Origin: Raphanus sativus
Lineage: Eukaryota > Streptophyta > Magnoliopsida > Brassicales > Brassicaceae
DNA: 64,000 nucleotides
NCBI RefSeq assembly: GCF_000801105.2
Contig: NC_079515.1
Span: 32,945,407 to 33,009,406, forward strand
Reading direction: 5' to 3'
Every line of letters starts with the position of its first letter. The first letter of the stretch is position 1. The position numbers were made by a program, and so were the translations under genes. The notes below the pieces were generated by a model. It was given only the letters and a program-made list of their open reading frames with translations. It did no database searches and had not been told where the DNA came from. This document shows positions 33,521 to 44,210 of the stretch, in pieces.

Positions 33521-34609
33521 TGAGTTTTACTAAAATTCATCCAAAGCTTTGAAACCCGTTCGGTTGCAGCCCTGCCAGAATTTGAAGTAGAATCTTTATG
33601 TACAGTACATCTAATCTTTTGCATCTTCTTAGCCATAAAAAGTTACCCAGCAGGTGTAGATTTTGTTATTGAATTGGTTGTAGAATTGTTTTCATCAAGG
33701 GGTTTGGGTTTAGAGCTGGTGCATTTAGGTCAAGTTGTACATATCATTACCCCAGTTTAGGATCAGCTAAGTTGTAGATCAAATAAGTTAACTGTATATA
33801 AAAAACAAGAGTAATATGTGAAACTAATTGGAAACAAAAAAATGTTTCAAAAGAAGATGTGGAAATTTTTTAGTTTAGTGGTTTTATTAAAGATTCATTA
33901 ATACTTTTATAAGGAGAAGTTTATGTTTGAGTCCAAGAAAGTTAAATTATACATATTATTAAGGAGAAAAAATTATAGAAAATCTTCTAACAATAATACC
34001 GTCAAACATGAATTTCTAATATTTATGCTTAAAAAGACTAGTAAAATTATCATTTGTATAATTGTATATGTAACTAGTTTATAATAGCATAATTAACTAC
34101 ATTAAAAATAACGTTTTAATAAATATTTTGTATATCTTCGTATGTCTTTCGCTGCTATGTTGAAAATTATTTAGATAATAAAAACATCAACATTAATGAG
34201 AGTTTCGTTGATTTTTTCTAAAGATTTTTTTAATATTTAAACAAATTAACTTTTTAAATTTTGACAAATGTCGGATGAAACTATAAATAGATAGTTAAGT
34301 TAAAATTATAAAAGAAAAGATTCTCAAACTCTTTTTTTGTATTTTTCTAATTCTCAAACTATAGCTTAACTCTTACAAAATCATTTATTAAATTAGTAAA
34401 ATTTCCAACATTTAACTCAAACTCTTTTAAAACACATGTCAGCTTGCTGAGATTTCTGTTTATACAAGAAAATAGATTTCAGTTTATAATTTGATCATAT
34501 CTATATATATATATATCAATATGCTTGCCTTCTTTAGATCATGTTCTTCGCTATTTATATCACAATTAGCAAAAAAGGATATAACAAAAAAAACAAGACA
34601 AAAACAAAG

Positions 34610-34663
34610 AAACTGATTCACTCACTTCTTTTTCAAAAAAAAAAAAACTGATTTACTCACTTC
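34610..34663. repeat. Micro-insertion (TTTTC-An) between 20-bp repeats
   Basis: AAACTGATTCACTCACTTCT and AAACTGATTTACTCACTTCT (19 of 20 identical) flank TTTTC plus nine A. Confidence 0.7.
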
Positions 34664-35626
34664 TACAGATGCCTATGTTTTTAACAAGTAACTGAATAAA
34701 TTAAAATAAAATGCAAGGTTTCATCACCTATGTTCAATGAAAATGAAAGAACGTAAACAATGGGCAAAGAGAAATTAATAATATAAAGTCATATGGTAAG
34801 GTGTGGCCTTTTGTATGTTATGTCAAGACTCCAAAAGCTTTATATTATTTGCTTATATATAATTATATTGTTTTCTTTATTTGGTTAGGAGTGAACATGA
34901 TAGGCCCTGGTATAAACATAGTGACCGATTATAATTATATCACAATACAGCAACTATTCAAACTTTACTGCATAATCTTCCTCAATCTAAGCTACTTGAA
35001 ATGCATGTATTTTACTATAATTTGTATAGACACACGGTGTACAGTACGCTTATCAATCACCGTTCTTGCTATTTCAATCTCTTGTTTAAACCATGTCAAT
35101 AGAGTTGAAGATTTTTCTTACATTTCCACGATTTTATCATTTTCACTAACCCTTGTAATAAAATTCGAATACACACTAGTAGGAAACATGAAAATATTAG
35201 AACACAAGTAAAAACCATTTTATCTTGGCTTCTTTTTTTTAAAGGGCTACCATGTTTGCCTTTTTGAAGCGAATTTATTATAATATTACAATAAGAGAAA
35301 AATTATATAAACGATTCGAAAATCAATAATATTATATATTTTATAAGGATTGAAACTTACTCGTAAATCTTTTTTTTGTAGTTTTCATAATTATTTAATA
35401 AATTATTTTCTGATATTTGATTTTTTTATAATTTTCAAAAAATTGTATAGCTTAAAATTTGAATTCTGTGGATGTAGAAATCTTTAAACTTTAATCTTTA
35501 AGATAAGGTGCTTGAACATTACTCTCTAATCTTTTAGTTTTTTAAACATTACCAATCACACCCATAATAAATTAATAATTTACACGAATTATTTGTTATG
35601 GAAAGAAAGAACATGAATTCAATGAG

Positions 35627-37000
35627 AGATTTTGCAGACCACAAGACAATTTCGCCCTAGAGACTCTTTTTCTCTCTGGCACACCACCCAAGGTGCCGCT
35701 TCAAGGTCACCCTCCGACCTCCATGGATTCACACTGCAAGGTCTCTATCGTCGTCTCCATCCAAACCTCCATTTAAGAAGCTATGCTCCTTCTCGTCGGG
35801 ACTCCACCTAGGTTAACTCAAAGCATTACAAGGATAGGTGAAGAACTCTTGAAAGCTCAAAGGACGAGCCTTTCACCTGTCTCTGCCATTTCCACTCCTA
35901 GTTCATTGCCTCAGGTGAGAACTCGCCTCTCCAATGTCTCAGCCCCTGCTTTCGTTTCAGAGACAAAGAGTCCTCCTTCACTACCCTCTGAGCCGGAACC
36001 TCCAGATCTGGTTCCGGTGGAGCAGCTAGATCCGCCGCTTGAAGCTCTCCCTCCGCCAGATTCGCCGCTTGAAGCTCTCTCTGCACCATATCCACCGCTT
36101 GAAACTCTCTCTCCTCCAGAACCACCAGACCCTCCTGACTCACCCGTCGTTGGTAGTATGATTCTTGGCTGGTGTGTTGACTGGAGTTTTAAACGTTCCG
36201 TTCCTAGCAATTTCATATGCCCTACTGACTCACCCGTCATTGTGTTTGGTTCTGCAACACTGGTCTCTCTTCCTCGTCCATTAACCCAGGTTTTATCTCA
36301 GAAATATTCTAACTTAATGTTAGGTGATGAGTTAATATCCTTGGTTTGGTATCTTGAACTCTCTTGTGGTTTGTCTATGTGTCTCTCATTGGCCTTGGTG
36401 TGCCCCTTTACTGCAGTATGCAGTCCTTTTACTGCTTTGTGCAGTTGTACCTTTGTGGTACTCAAGTACTTATATGTTCAGTTGTGGCAACTTAATGGAG
36501 TGATGCCTCACATATCCATTCATCATGTGAATCAGCTCTTGTTGGACAGTTATTGTCCGGTTTCCTCCTCTATGGAGGTTGTTCCTCTCCCAATTTCATC
36601 ATCTACCTTGTGTAGTTTTGTTGCAGGGAGTCTAATGTTGAAGATTAGTGATATTTCTAACAATGAAGTTCTAATCAAAGGCTTTGTAGCCATGTTGAAG
36701 ATTGTTGATTGTACACTTGCTGCTGCTTCAGTCCCGGAAGTTATATCACTGATTGTGGTCTCTAAATTCCAAGGCTTTATCTCACTTTACAGCTCGATGG
36801 TCGATGAGATCAGAGGACTTCTCGACGTCATTAGTTGTTTAAGCGTTTTGTATGCCCCTATCCTTTTATGTTATATTTGCTTCCTTGTAATAGTTGTTTG
36901 TTTGACCTATATGGTTCTGTTTTCATGTTCTGTAAACACTCTTTCCATTCATGGAGAGTAAGAATCTATAAAAGTTGAGGTTTGTCCAAAAAAAAAAAAA
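35627..37000 (+). mobile_element. Poly(A) retroposon with 12-bp target duplication, LINE-like
   Basis: The perfect direct repeat GAATTCAATGAG flanks the segment (35615-35626 and 37001-37012). The right end is TTTGTCC followed by 13 A, the mark of target-primed retroposition. No LTRs or reverse transcriptase are present. The 5' part is GC-richer and resembles LINE ORF1 leaders (Pro/Asp-rich PPDPPDSP). It contains one open frame of 392 codons. It is probably an internally deleted, non-autonomous LINE derivative. Confidence 0.82.
35783..36961 (+). CDS. Open frame of 392 codons inside the retroposon, unknown product
   Basis: The ATG at 35783 opens a frame that runs without a stop to TAA at 36959-36961. 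Residues 1-130 are rich in Ser, Pro and Glu, with a repeated module (PLEALPPPDSP, PLEALSAPYPP, PLETLSPPEPP, then PDPPDSPV). The remainder is rich in Cys, Leu and Val and ends with a strongly hydrophobic stretch (PILLCYICFLVIVVCLTYMV) that could span a membrane. I recognise no catalytic domain. The PPDPPDSP module recalls ORF1 of Brassicaceae LINEs. The frame may be kept open by chance since insertion, so coding is not proven. Confidence 0.4.
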   Translation: MLLLVGTPPRLTQSITRIGEELLKAQRTSLSPVSAISTPSSLPQVRTRLSNVSAPAFVSETKSPPSLPSEPEPPDLVPVEQLDPPLEALPPPDSPLEALSAPYPPLETLSPPEPPDPPDSPVVGSMILGWCVDWSFKRSVPSNFICPTDSPVIVFGSATLVSLPRPLTQVLSQKYSNLMLGDELISLVWYLELSCGLSMCLSLALVCPFTAVCSPFTALCSCTFVVLKYLYVQLWQLNGVMPHISIHHVNQLLLDSYCPVSSSMEVVPLPISSSTLCSFVAGSLMLKISDISNNEVLIKGFVAMLKIVDCTLAAASVPEVISLIVVSKFQGFISLYSSMVDEIRGLLDVISCLSVLYAPILLCYICFLVIVVCLTYMVLFSCSVNTLSIHGE

Positions 37001-38015
37001 GAATTCAATGAGTATGGACTAAAATTACCATATCGTCCGTATCTACGAGATGGAGTAGAAGAACAGAAAGTAAACAAAAATAGAAGAGTCATAGTAATGC
37101 CAGTACCAACAGTTGAAATCTAAAGTTGGTCTAAGTTCCATACCTATCTTCACTATTTCAGACACTGACTACGTCTTCGCTACTCGTATTACAAATCTAG
37201 CAATCGTACTTCTCCATTATTATTTCGTTACTATATAAAAAAATAATATGTCGATAAAAACTATTTCAGGCCAACACGAAAACTGACTGACAATTCTAGC
37301 TAGCCAAGCCCTAGATTGCTTGTACAGGTTTCTAGTGAAGTGTAATTATGGACCATTGATTTATATAATGTAATGTCACATAAATATATAGTATCAGCTA
37401 GGTACGGTACGGTATTTGCCTATTTGGTGTGTGCTTTTCCACATTATTATCATATTATATATATGGACTGATATTTTTGTTTTGTACTTAACGTTTTAAC
37501 CCAAGACGCATCGCCATAAGTTTTACTTTATGAATCCAAACGTGGATTTAGATTGTAACACCGTCAATACGATTCACTAATCATTGGATAAACAAAACAG
37601 GTCATTTGACAAAAAAATAGTTCCAAAAACTCACATTTGATAAATCATTTATACCCTTTTCGTGCTTGTGCTGCAACTATTTTAACCCATGGTATGTATA
37701 ATATATACATGATACACTCGTGCGATCGTGCTTATGTGTTAAAGAAGAGATATTGACATATTGTAGTGGTGAAGAAATCAACGTTACGTACTTGACTACG
37801 CGTATAGCGTACGGAACGGTCGGAGGGTAAAGGTGGTGCGAGGCATGACTCACGAGTGGAATCACGAGTCATGTCTCATAAATCTTGAGTAATAAATTTA
37901 CAATGAAAGTGAGGATTCACATGACCATGTCCACCAAATATCGTTTCAAGGGTTGACATACACATCTCAATATCTCATCCATATGTATTACCGATTATAG
38001 TTACACGGAGAGTAG

Positions 38016-38060
38016 AAGTATAGTAGAAATTAAAGTTACAAAAAAGTATAGTAGAAATTA
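38016..38060. repeat. Micro-insertion (AAGTTAC-An) between 17-bp repeats
   Basis: AAGTATAGTAGAAATTA is perfect at 38016-38032 and 38044-38060. The 11-nt insert AAGTTACAAAA again has the GTTAC-An end. Confidence 0.7.
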
Positions 38061-38180
38061 GAATTATGCAATATTATCTTTTAGTTAAATTAAAACCATG
38101 CATGTACGGGTCAATAGTTGGTCATAAACCAAAACGTTGTAATCTACACAGTACACAATACTGTGCAATTGCAAGAAGAA

Positions 38181-38218
38181 TCAAATAGGTAGTTTTTTTT
38201 TTTTTCAAATAGGTAGTT
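38181..38218. repeat. Micro-insertion (10 T) between 14-bp repeats
   Basis: TCAAATAGGTAGTT is perfect at 38181-38194 and 38205-38218; the insert is ten T. Confidence 0.65.
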
Positions 38219-38765
38219 GAATAGCTACATATACGACCAGAATTATTTGCTATGCTAAATTATTACCAATTGACTAGAAAAACAGTTGTTGCATTTAATT
38301 TGTGTAGTTTACAGGTTTTCAACATAGAGATATTCGGAAATGAAAATGTGTAATTCATGCAGTTACATTATTTTAGCTTTTATTTTAGTTCTAATATAGG
38401 ATCACTAGTATTTCCCTTATTCAACCGGAAACCAAATATATTTACAATAATGGGGTTTTAATATTTTTTGAGTTCGATTCCAAATTCTGAACTATATTAT
38501 ACTCCTTATTTTTCACAAACAGTGTTATTTTGACATTTTTCTTGTTAAACAAAGATTGTCATTTTAGAATTCTAATGCTACTTATATTTATTTTTAAGTT
38601 AATACTAATTATAAAATTCATTTATCTTATAAATAATTTTGTTTATCTTAAATAGTTTTGGTTGAATATGTATAATTAATAAAAATATAAATGTATTTCA
38701 ATTAATTTTTAATATGTATGAAAATTGTCAAAATAACAGTTTTTATTGAATAGTTGAAGTATCTA

Positions 38766-39434
38766 TCTATATTATTAAAACTGAAGTATTTTTGAGAACT
38801 GTTTGAAAAAATAAATGACAATATAAAAAAAGAATGTATGTTTCTTGGAAGATGTATATTAAGAAATGAGTCTATATTGTTAAGAAAATTTGGAAGTCTA
38901 TCATATCATGAAAAACTATATATGTGAGCCACCTTTAAAATACACGAAAAATGAGCCTAATCTAATTATCTAAAAATATATTTTGTCTAAAACAATAGTA
39001 AAATAAAATTTAAACTTTATATATATATATATTTAAAATCAAAATAATAATTCAATTGATTTATATCAAAAATTGATTCATAAATATACATATATATTCA
39101 AAAATTGATTTTTTACAAAATTATTTTCTAATAACCATTACAAAAGAATGTTACCAATATATATAAAAAATATAATACAAAACTCAATTTCAAACACCAA
39201 ACTAAATTATGGTTTTTATATTTCACATTAAATTTTTCAAATATAATATATATGATTATTTATATGATCGTACATATAAAATACTATTAATTATATAATT
39301 ATTTATAAAATGATATGTATAAAATACGATTAATTAAATAATAATGCATATATAATATATAATAATGACATAAAAATACATATCAATATATTTTTGAAAA
39401 ATACATCTGCGCAGATGCGCAAATCAAAGTCTAA
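38766..39434 (+). mobile_element. Non-autonomous Helitron, 669 bp
   Basis: It begins TCTATATTATTAAAACTGAA directly after A and ends CTAA directly before T, as expected for Helitron insertion between A and T. A palindromic GC-rich hairpin (CATCTGCGCAGATG / TGCGCAGATGCGCA at about 39405-39422) lies 10-15 bases before the 3' end. There are no inverted repeats or target duplications and no Rep/helicase. Confidence 0.75.
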
Positions 39435-39655
39435 TTTACTATTTAAAACGCTAACTTGAACAAACTCGGAGTAGGTTCTCAATTAAAAAGTGATTAGTAC
39501 TTAATTTGATATTCAATACCTTTAATATAATGGTACGTATTTACTTATGATATTGCATCCCCCATTTGGATTCGTAATATAACCAGCTTCAAATTCTGCG
39601 TATGTTGTCAAACAATGTCCATAGCAGGTGGAAAATTAATTGCTAACATTTGTTT

Positions 39656-39708
39656 TGGATCAATAAACTTTTTTTTTTTTTTTTTGCTAAAATGGATCAA
39701 TAAACTTG
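39656..39708. repeat. Micro-insertion (TTTTAGC-An on minus strand) between 15-bp repeats
   Basis: TGGATCAATAAACTT is perfect at 39656-39670 and 39694-39708; the insert is 16 T followed by GCTAAAA. Confidence 0.7.
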
Positions 39709-39781
39709 AACAATCATTTGCATTAGTATTAAAATATTGTTGCTTTTTTGGTAATAAATTAGTTTTCAAAACATCTTAATG

Positions 39782-40088
39782 TGTGGAAGCCCTCTTGGTC
39801 CAGTGATTTGACTAAAAGTTCAATTGCTTCTACATCTGGAGATCTGAGATTCAAACCCCAGAAAATACCAAATTATGCAGATTATAGAGAAACAAGTTAC
39901 AAGAGATCTTCAGCTTGGTGCAATGCATACCATCGAACATGAATCTCATAGGACAGCTCAGAGTGGTGCAGTGAGACGTGTATTCTCAAAAGGTGGTAGA
40001 ATTATCGGCTGTAAAATCGTCTTTGTAATATTCTCATAGTTGTAATAGCATAATTAATCGATAATAATTGATTCAGACGTTAAAAAGA
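39782..40088 (+). mobile_element. tRNA-derived SINE, 307 bp, 14-bp target duplication
   Basis: The perfect direct repeat AAAACATCTTAATG is at 39768-39781 and 40089-40102. The head resembles a tRNA promoter: box A TTGGTCCAGTGA (39795-39806) and box B GATTCAAACCC (39848-39858), 42 bases apart. An unrelated body with a short A-rich 3' end (GTTAAAAAG) follows. This is the structure of a pol III-transcribed SINE mobilised by a LINE. I cannot name the family. Confidence 0.82.
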
Positions 40089-40102
40089 AAACATCTTAAT
40101 GC

Positions 40103-40941
40103 CATAAACTCACGAAGGTTATGTTTTTGGTCCTCTGAGTAAAACAACTTGGATCATAAGTTGACAGATGTATTGAAATGTCAAGTGGATTAATAAATCG
40201 AATTATATATTTGTGGGTGGAAGGAGGAAGCAGACACGGACAATTTGGTGAACTAACAATTTCGTTCGCTACGTTTTGATTTTCCGATGAATTAGTGCGT
40301 ACGGCTTAAAAATAAATCACAAGCAGCATATATTTTTCAACAATATAGTTTCGGTGCATCCACATTATTGACATGTCTTTTCTTTTGCGAAATTGAACAT
40401 TTTACTTCTTGTGAAAACGATTATTCATTAAATATCATTACCACCAAAAAGAAGAAGAAAAAAACTCCCATCTACACCATTTTTTCTTCGTCGCGTAACA
40501 GTTTATGTCATAACAGTTGATAACATAATAAATGCTTTTGGTTCGAAAATCTTGGTTTGACTTTGACCAATATAGTAGAACACTGATCGCACACGTGCTC
40601 TGGTTTCTCGTCCTCTCTGCCTTACGGCAAAACTTAAAATTGTCAAATCTAATCTTAAGGACCACAAAGAATTTTAGACGTCATGCTTGCTATCAACAAT
40701 CTAAAAACGGCAACCTAATTTTTTTTCTCTGGCCTCGGGTAATGAAATGCTGCAAATAGCAGCGTATAGTACTATATTTCCTACCGTTTAACCACGTTTC
40801 TTTCTTTTGCTAAAATTTGGTACCCGTTAACTACGCTACTGTATAATTTTCTTTTTTTGTCACTTGGGCTTCTACTGTATATTTTTTTTTTGTAACTTGG
40901 GCTGCTACTGTATAATTTTTGGCTTAAAGAATACTATAGTA
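40103..40941. other. Intergenic region between SINE and Helitron
   Basis: No gene recognised. It contains a micro-insertion at 40862-40914. The AT-rich flanks and short open frames at 40438-40760 lack coding character. Confidence 0.45.
40862..40914. repeat. Micro-insertion (TAC-An on minus strand) between 20-bp repeats
   Basis: ACTTGGGCTTCTACTGTATA and ACTTGGGCTGCTACTGTATA (19 of 20 identical) flank ten T plus GTA. Confidence 0.7.
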
Positions 40942-41689
40942 CTAGATCTTGACCCGTGCGACCGCACGGGTATTAATTTTCTGTTTTATTTTTTTATTTA
41001 TTTATACTAAATGATGTATTTGTAATTTGATTATTTAAAATTAACTACGTTAGGGATGTGTATTTAGATACCCACTGATTCGGTTAAAAATCTATTTATA
41101 TTTGAGATTTTCGAATTTGATTCGGGTCTTTACGGGTTCGGTTCAGATACGGATAACCCGTTTGATTATTTTTAATTTTCAAAATTTATATATACTTTAA
41201 AATTCTCAAAACATATAAATTTGAGTAATGCAAGCCAAAATACTTAAACTAAAAAAAAATAAAAAACTTGTTGAATTTCAATATTTAAATGGAGAATAAA
41301 TATATATTTTAAATATTTTTGGTGTTTTGATTATTGTTTATCTACTTTATATGTTTATTTTGACTATTTTTTATATTTTCAAATAGTTTAGACAATTTTA
41401 TATTGACAAAAAAGACAACTTTAAAATAGCATTAATTGTTGAAAGAAAAAACAAAATACATTAATCTAACTGAAAAAATAAGCATTAAAATAGGAAATAA
41501 AAAAACATATTAATTTAACTGAAAAAGACAAACATTAAAGTAGGAAAGAAACAAAACAACATTAATTTAACTGAAAAAGACAAAGATTAAAATAGGAAAT
41601 TCAATTTAATTCTCGATGGCATGCCATTGTAAATAACTTCAAAAACTTTGGGGTATTTTAAAAGAGTACTTCTCTTTTAATAATATAGA
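40942..41689 (-). mobile_element. Non-autonomous Helitron, 748 bp, minus orientation
   Basis: Read on the minus strand it starts TCTATATTATTAAAAGAGAA after A and ends CTAG before T (40942). Eleven bases before the end is a perfect hairpin, CCCGTGCG-GT-CGCACGGG (40953-40970). These are the textbook Helitron termini. The interior is AT-rich and non-coding, with a few GGGTTCGG/CGGGT motifs near 41060-41160. Confidence 0.85.
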
Positions 41690-41848
41690 TTGGAGTATCT
41701 TCTTTTTTTTTTTGTATAAAGGGTATCCAGAGATCAAGCAATGACGAAGTGGATTGCTATGGATGTCGAGAGCGATTCAGAAGTAGTATTGAGTTGTTTT
41801 CAGCCATTTGTATAGAATTCAATGTGAAATAGTTCATACATGTATAAA

Positions 41849-41869
41849 TGTGTGTGTGTGTGTGTGTGT
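41849..41869. repeat. (TG)n microsatellite
   Basis: About ten uninterrupted TG units in intergenic DNA. Confidence 0.95.
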
Positions 41870-43797
41870 TAGTCTATGCAATGCATGCACACTCATGCAA
41901 AATACAGTAAATATTTGCTGTAAAAAAAACAAGGATAGATGCTTTCCCAATTCCTAACTAAGGGTAGAACATCCAGGCCTCGGCTACTATAGGCTAAAGC
42001 CCATTGAATAACAAACTATTTAAGCCCATAGATTTCATTCCAAAGATTGTTTACTTTTTTTTGTCATTCAAACTTGTTTGTAAAAAAATTATTGTTGTTA
42101 ACCACAAGTTTTGTAGATTGTGGAAATTTTAGGAACTCGATCCATGATCTAGTATCCAACTGTCGTACCCAGAGTTGGCATTTAATATTTCTAGCCTAAA
42201 GAATTTTTGTATCAAAAGATTGAAACCGGGATACAATGAAACCAACCATTTCGTCTTACCACTAATGTCTAATTATTATCCCTTGCTTTGTTAACTATAA
42301 ATTTCTTTTGGTGTTATTGGACCAGAGTCTGAAGTCACGCATAAAGAATTAGTACTTAAAATTACATAACCTCTTAATCAGGCAATTGTTTACTACGTCA
42401 AAATATCAAAATTCTGTTCAGCCTTACTTAACATTACATACTTCTTTCTTGATTCTGTAGGGAAGTAGCATAAATGAAGCTGCAGCAACATAAATGAACT
42501 TCCCGCCATCACTCCGTAAACTGAGCCGTACCAAGAGATTCACTTAAACTTAAAAAAAAATAGATAATGGCAGTGATGAGAAAGTTACATAGAACATCCA
42601 ATTATAATTTCTAAACTTAGAACCATAGATAATCTAAATGAAAAAGTTACACAGATCAAATGTATGTTTCAATATAAAGAAGATAATAACAGAAAATGAG
42701 AATTTATAAATTCCAATAACACTTAATGATTCATGAATTCAAAACTCTCTAAATAAGAGAAATAGTAAACTATGAAACAAACAAAGAAAAATGGTTTTGT
42801 CAGGATGGTGGATAATATCTCATTGGAAGAAGAAGATCGTCTAGATTGTTATTTTTTCTGAAAAAAATATTTTTTTCAAAAATATTTTTTTTAAAAATAT
42901 TTTTTTCAAAAAGTTAAGATATATTAAAAATAATATTTTGTAGATATTCTAAAGATTATTCTTATTGAGACTGTTACTTTAAATGTATAAAAAATTGTGA
43001 TGAACAATAATAGAGAAATATTCATATTAGATAATTTAGTAAATTTGTATATATAAAAGTGTATTTTTCAAAAAACTTAAATAATAATGTAGTTTTCAAA
43101 TTAAAATTTTATGGAAGTGTATTTCTCCAAATTTTCCCTAATAATAAAACTATAATAAGTAATTAAAAATCAAGAGTAGATGTTTCAACCTTTGACTAAT
43201 TATTTTTCTTACGTAGAATCATCAGTTAGTTTTAAGAAACTTGCTGGTTTTTCTCAAAAAAGAATTGCTACAGGTAATATAGCACGAACTCTTATGGCGA
43301 CGAGGACTACAAACTTTACGAACGAAAAGTATATATCAGTTTCAAAAAAAAAAACATATATACGAACATCATGGCCATGAGCTTTGACTTAAAGTTAAAA
43401 GTATCATGATTAATTATCATTACAATTTGAACACTGAAATCGCAAAATATTTGAGAAGATAGATCAGAATATTAAAAAGGTGGTGAGAGGGATAAGCGTG
43501 GGGTCAATGCCATATGGTTGTCAATAATTAATTAGAATTTTAATTTTAGAAAAACTTCCATTGTTTCATGTTTGGTGTGTGACATTCATGCAGACCAGAA
43601 AAAGAAACTTTACGTGCGGGACGTTAGCGTTTGAAACTGCCACAACACGCAGCCTCTCACGTGCAGACAATTAGGGTTTTTTCTTTGTCATGCAAGCAAC
43701 TAGTTTATGAGTTTTAAAAATCAGCAAATTAGAAAGCTAAGCACGGTTCAATGCACGCTAGCTGTTTAGTGTTAATGGTCATGCTGTAAATTTTTGT

Positions 43798-43848
43798 ACA
43801 TTGACTTTAGTTTTTTTTTTGGAAGGATTACATTGACTTTAGTTTTTG
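43798..43848. repeat. Micro-insertion between 18-bp repeats
   Basis: ACATTGACTTTAGTTTTT is perfect at 43798-43815 and 43831-43848; the 15-nt insert is six T plus GGAAGGATT. Confidence 0.65.
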
Positions 43849-44123
43849 GCTTCAAAGCATCTTGCATGATACACGAGTTGGGGTTAGATTTGTAATATAT
43901 GATACTTAAACAAATATTAGAGAAAAGATAAAAGCTCAAGATTAAAATTGTTATGTGTGGGATACCCCAGATTAAAAAAGAGATTGTTATGTGCTTAAAT
44001 TCTTTAAAGATGGTCATAGTCATGGACAAAGGAAGCTGAAAATAACATTTTAGGCTAGCCTATCATTTTATTCATTATTTTGCTCTATTATCTTCGTTTT
44101 TTGTAACTCAATTATATATATTA

Positions 44124-44160
44124 CCAGGTGTTTTCCTGCACTATGTGCAGTAAAGAATTT
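44124..44160 (-). mobile_element. Possible Helitron 3' terminus (element body not delimited)
   Basis: On the minus strand the sequence reads hairpin CTGCAC-ATA-GTGCAG, then GAAAACAC, then CTGG followed by T. This fits a Helitron 3' end (hairpin, short spacer, CTRR, host T). The matching 5' TC end would lie to the right, probably within about 1 kb, but I could not locate it. Confidence 0.4.
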
Positions 44161-44167
44161 TTAAATC

Positions 44168-44168
<1 letters not shown>

Positions 44169-44205
<37 letters not shown>
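44169..44205. repeat. (TA)n microsatellite
   Basis: About 18 TA units adjoining the possible Helitron terminus. Confidence 0.9.

Positions 44206-44210
<5 letters not shown>

Larger units (their letters stand above)
32883..35614. other. Upstream region of the IDA-like gene and spacer
   Basis: A CT repeat of the minus-strand leader lies at 33027-33045 and an A/T-rich TATA-like stretch near 33070-33085. Farther upstream are the duplicated block (33160-33520) and two micro-insertions (33311-33348 and 34610-34663). The rest is AT-rich with no supportable gene. Confidence 0.45.
37013..38765. other. Intergenic region
   Basis: No gene recognised. It contains two micro-insertions (38016-38060, 38181-38218) and a small palindromic motif near 37843-37873 (CATGACTC...GAGTCATG). 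Confidence 0.45.

Noticed and set aside
34801..35211. 136-codon open frame in the IDA-like gene's upstream spacer
   Set aside because: It starts with GTG, is very AT-rich with skewed Ile/Tyr/Leu content, and matches no recognised domain.
35898..36240. Glycine/serine-rich minus-strand frames opposite the retroposon frame
   Set aside because: They are mirror images of the Pro/Ser-rich repeats on the plus strand and have no start context of their own.
37843..37873. Palindromic CATGACTC...GAGTCATG motif as a regulatory site
   Set aside because: Only eight matching bases per arm and no nearby gene; not distinguishable from chance.
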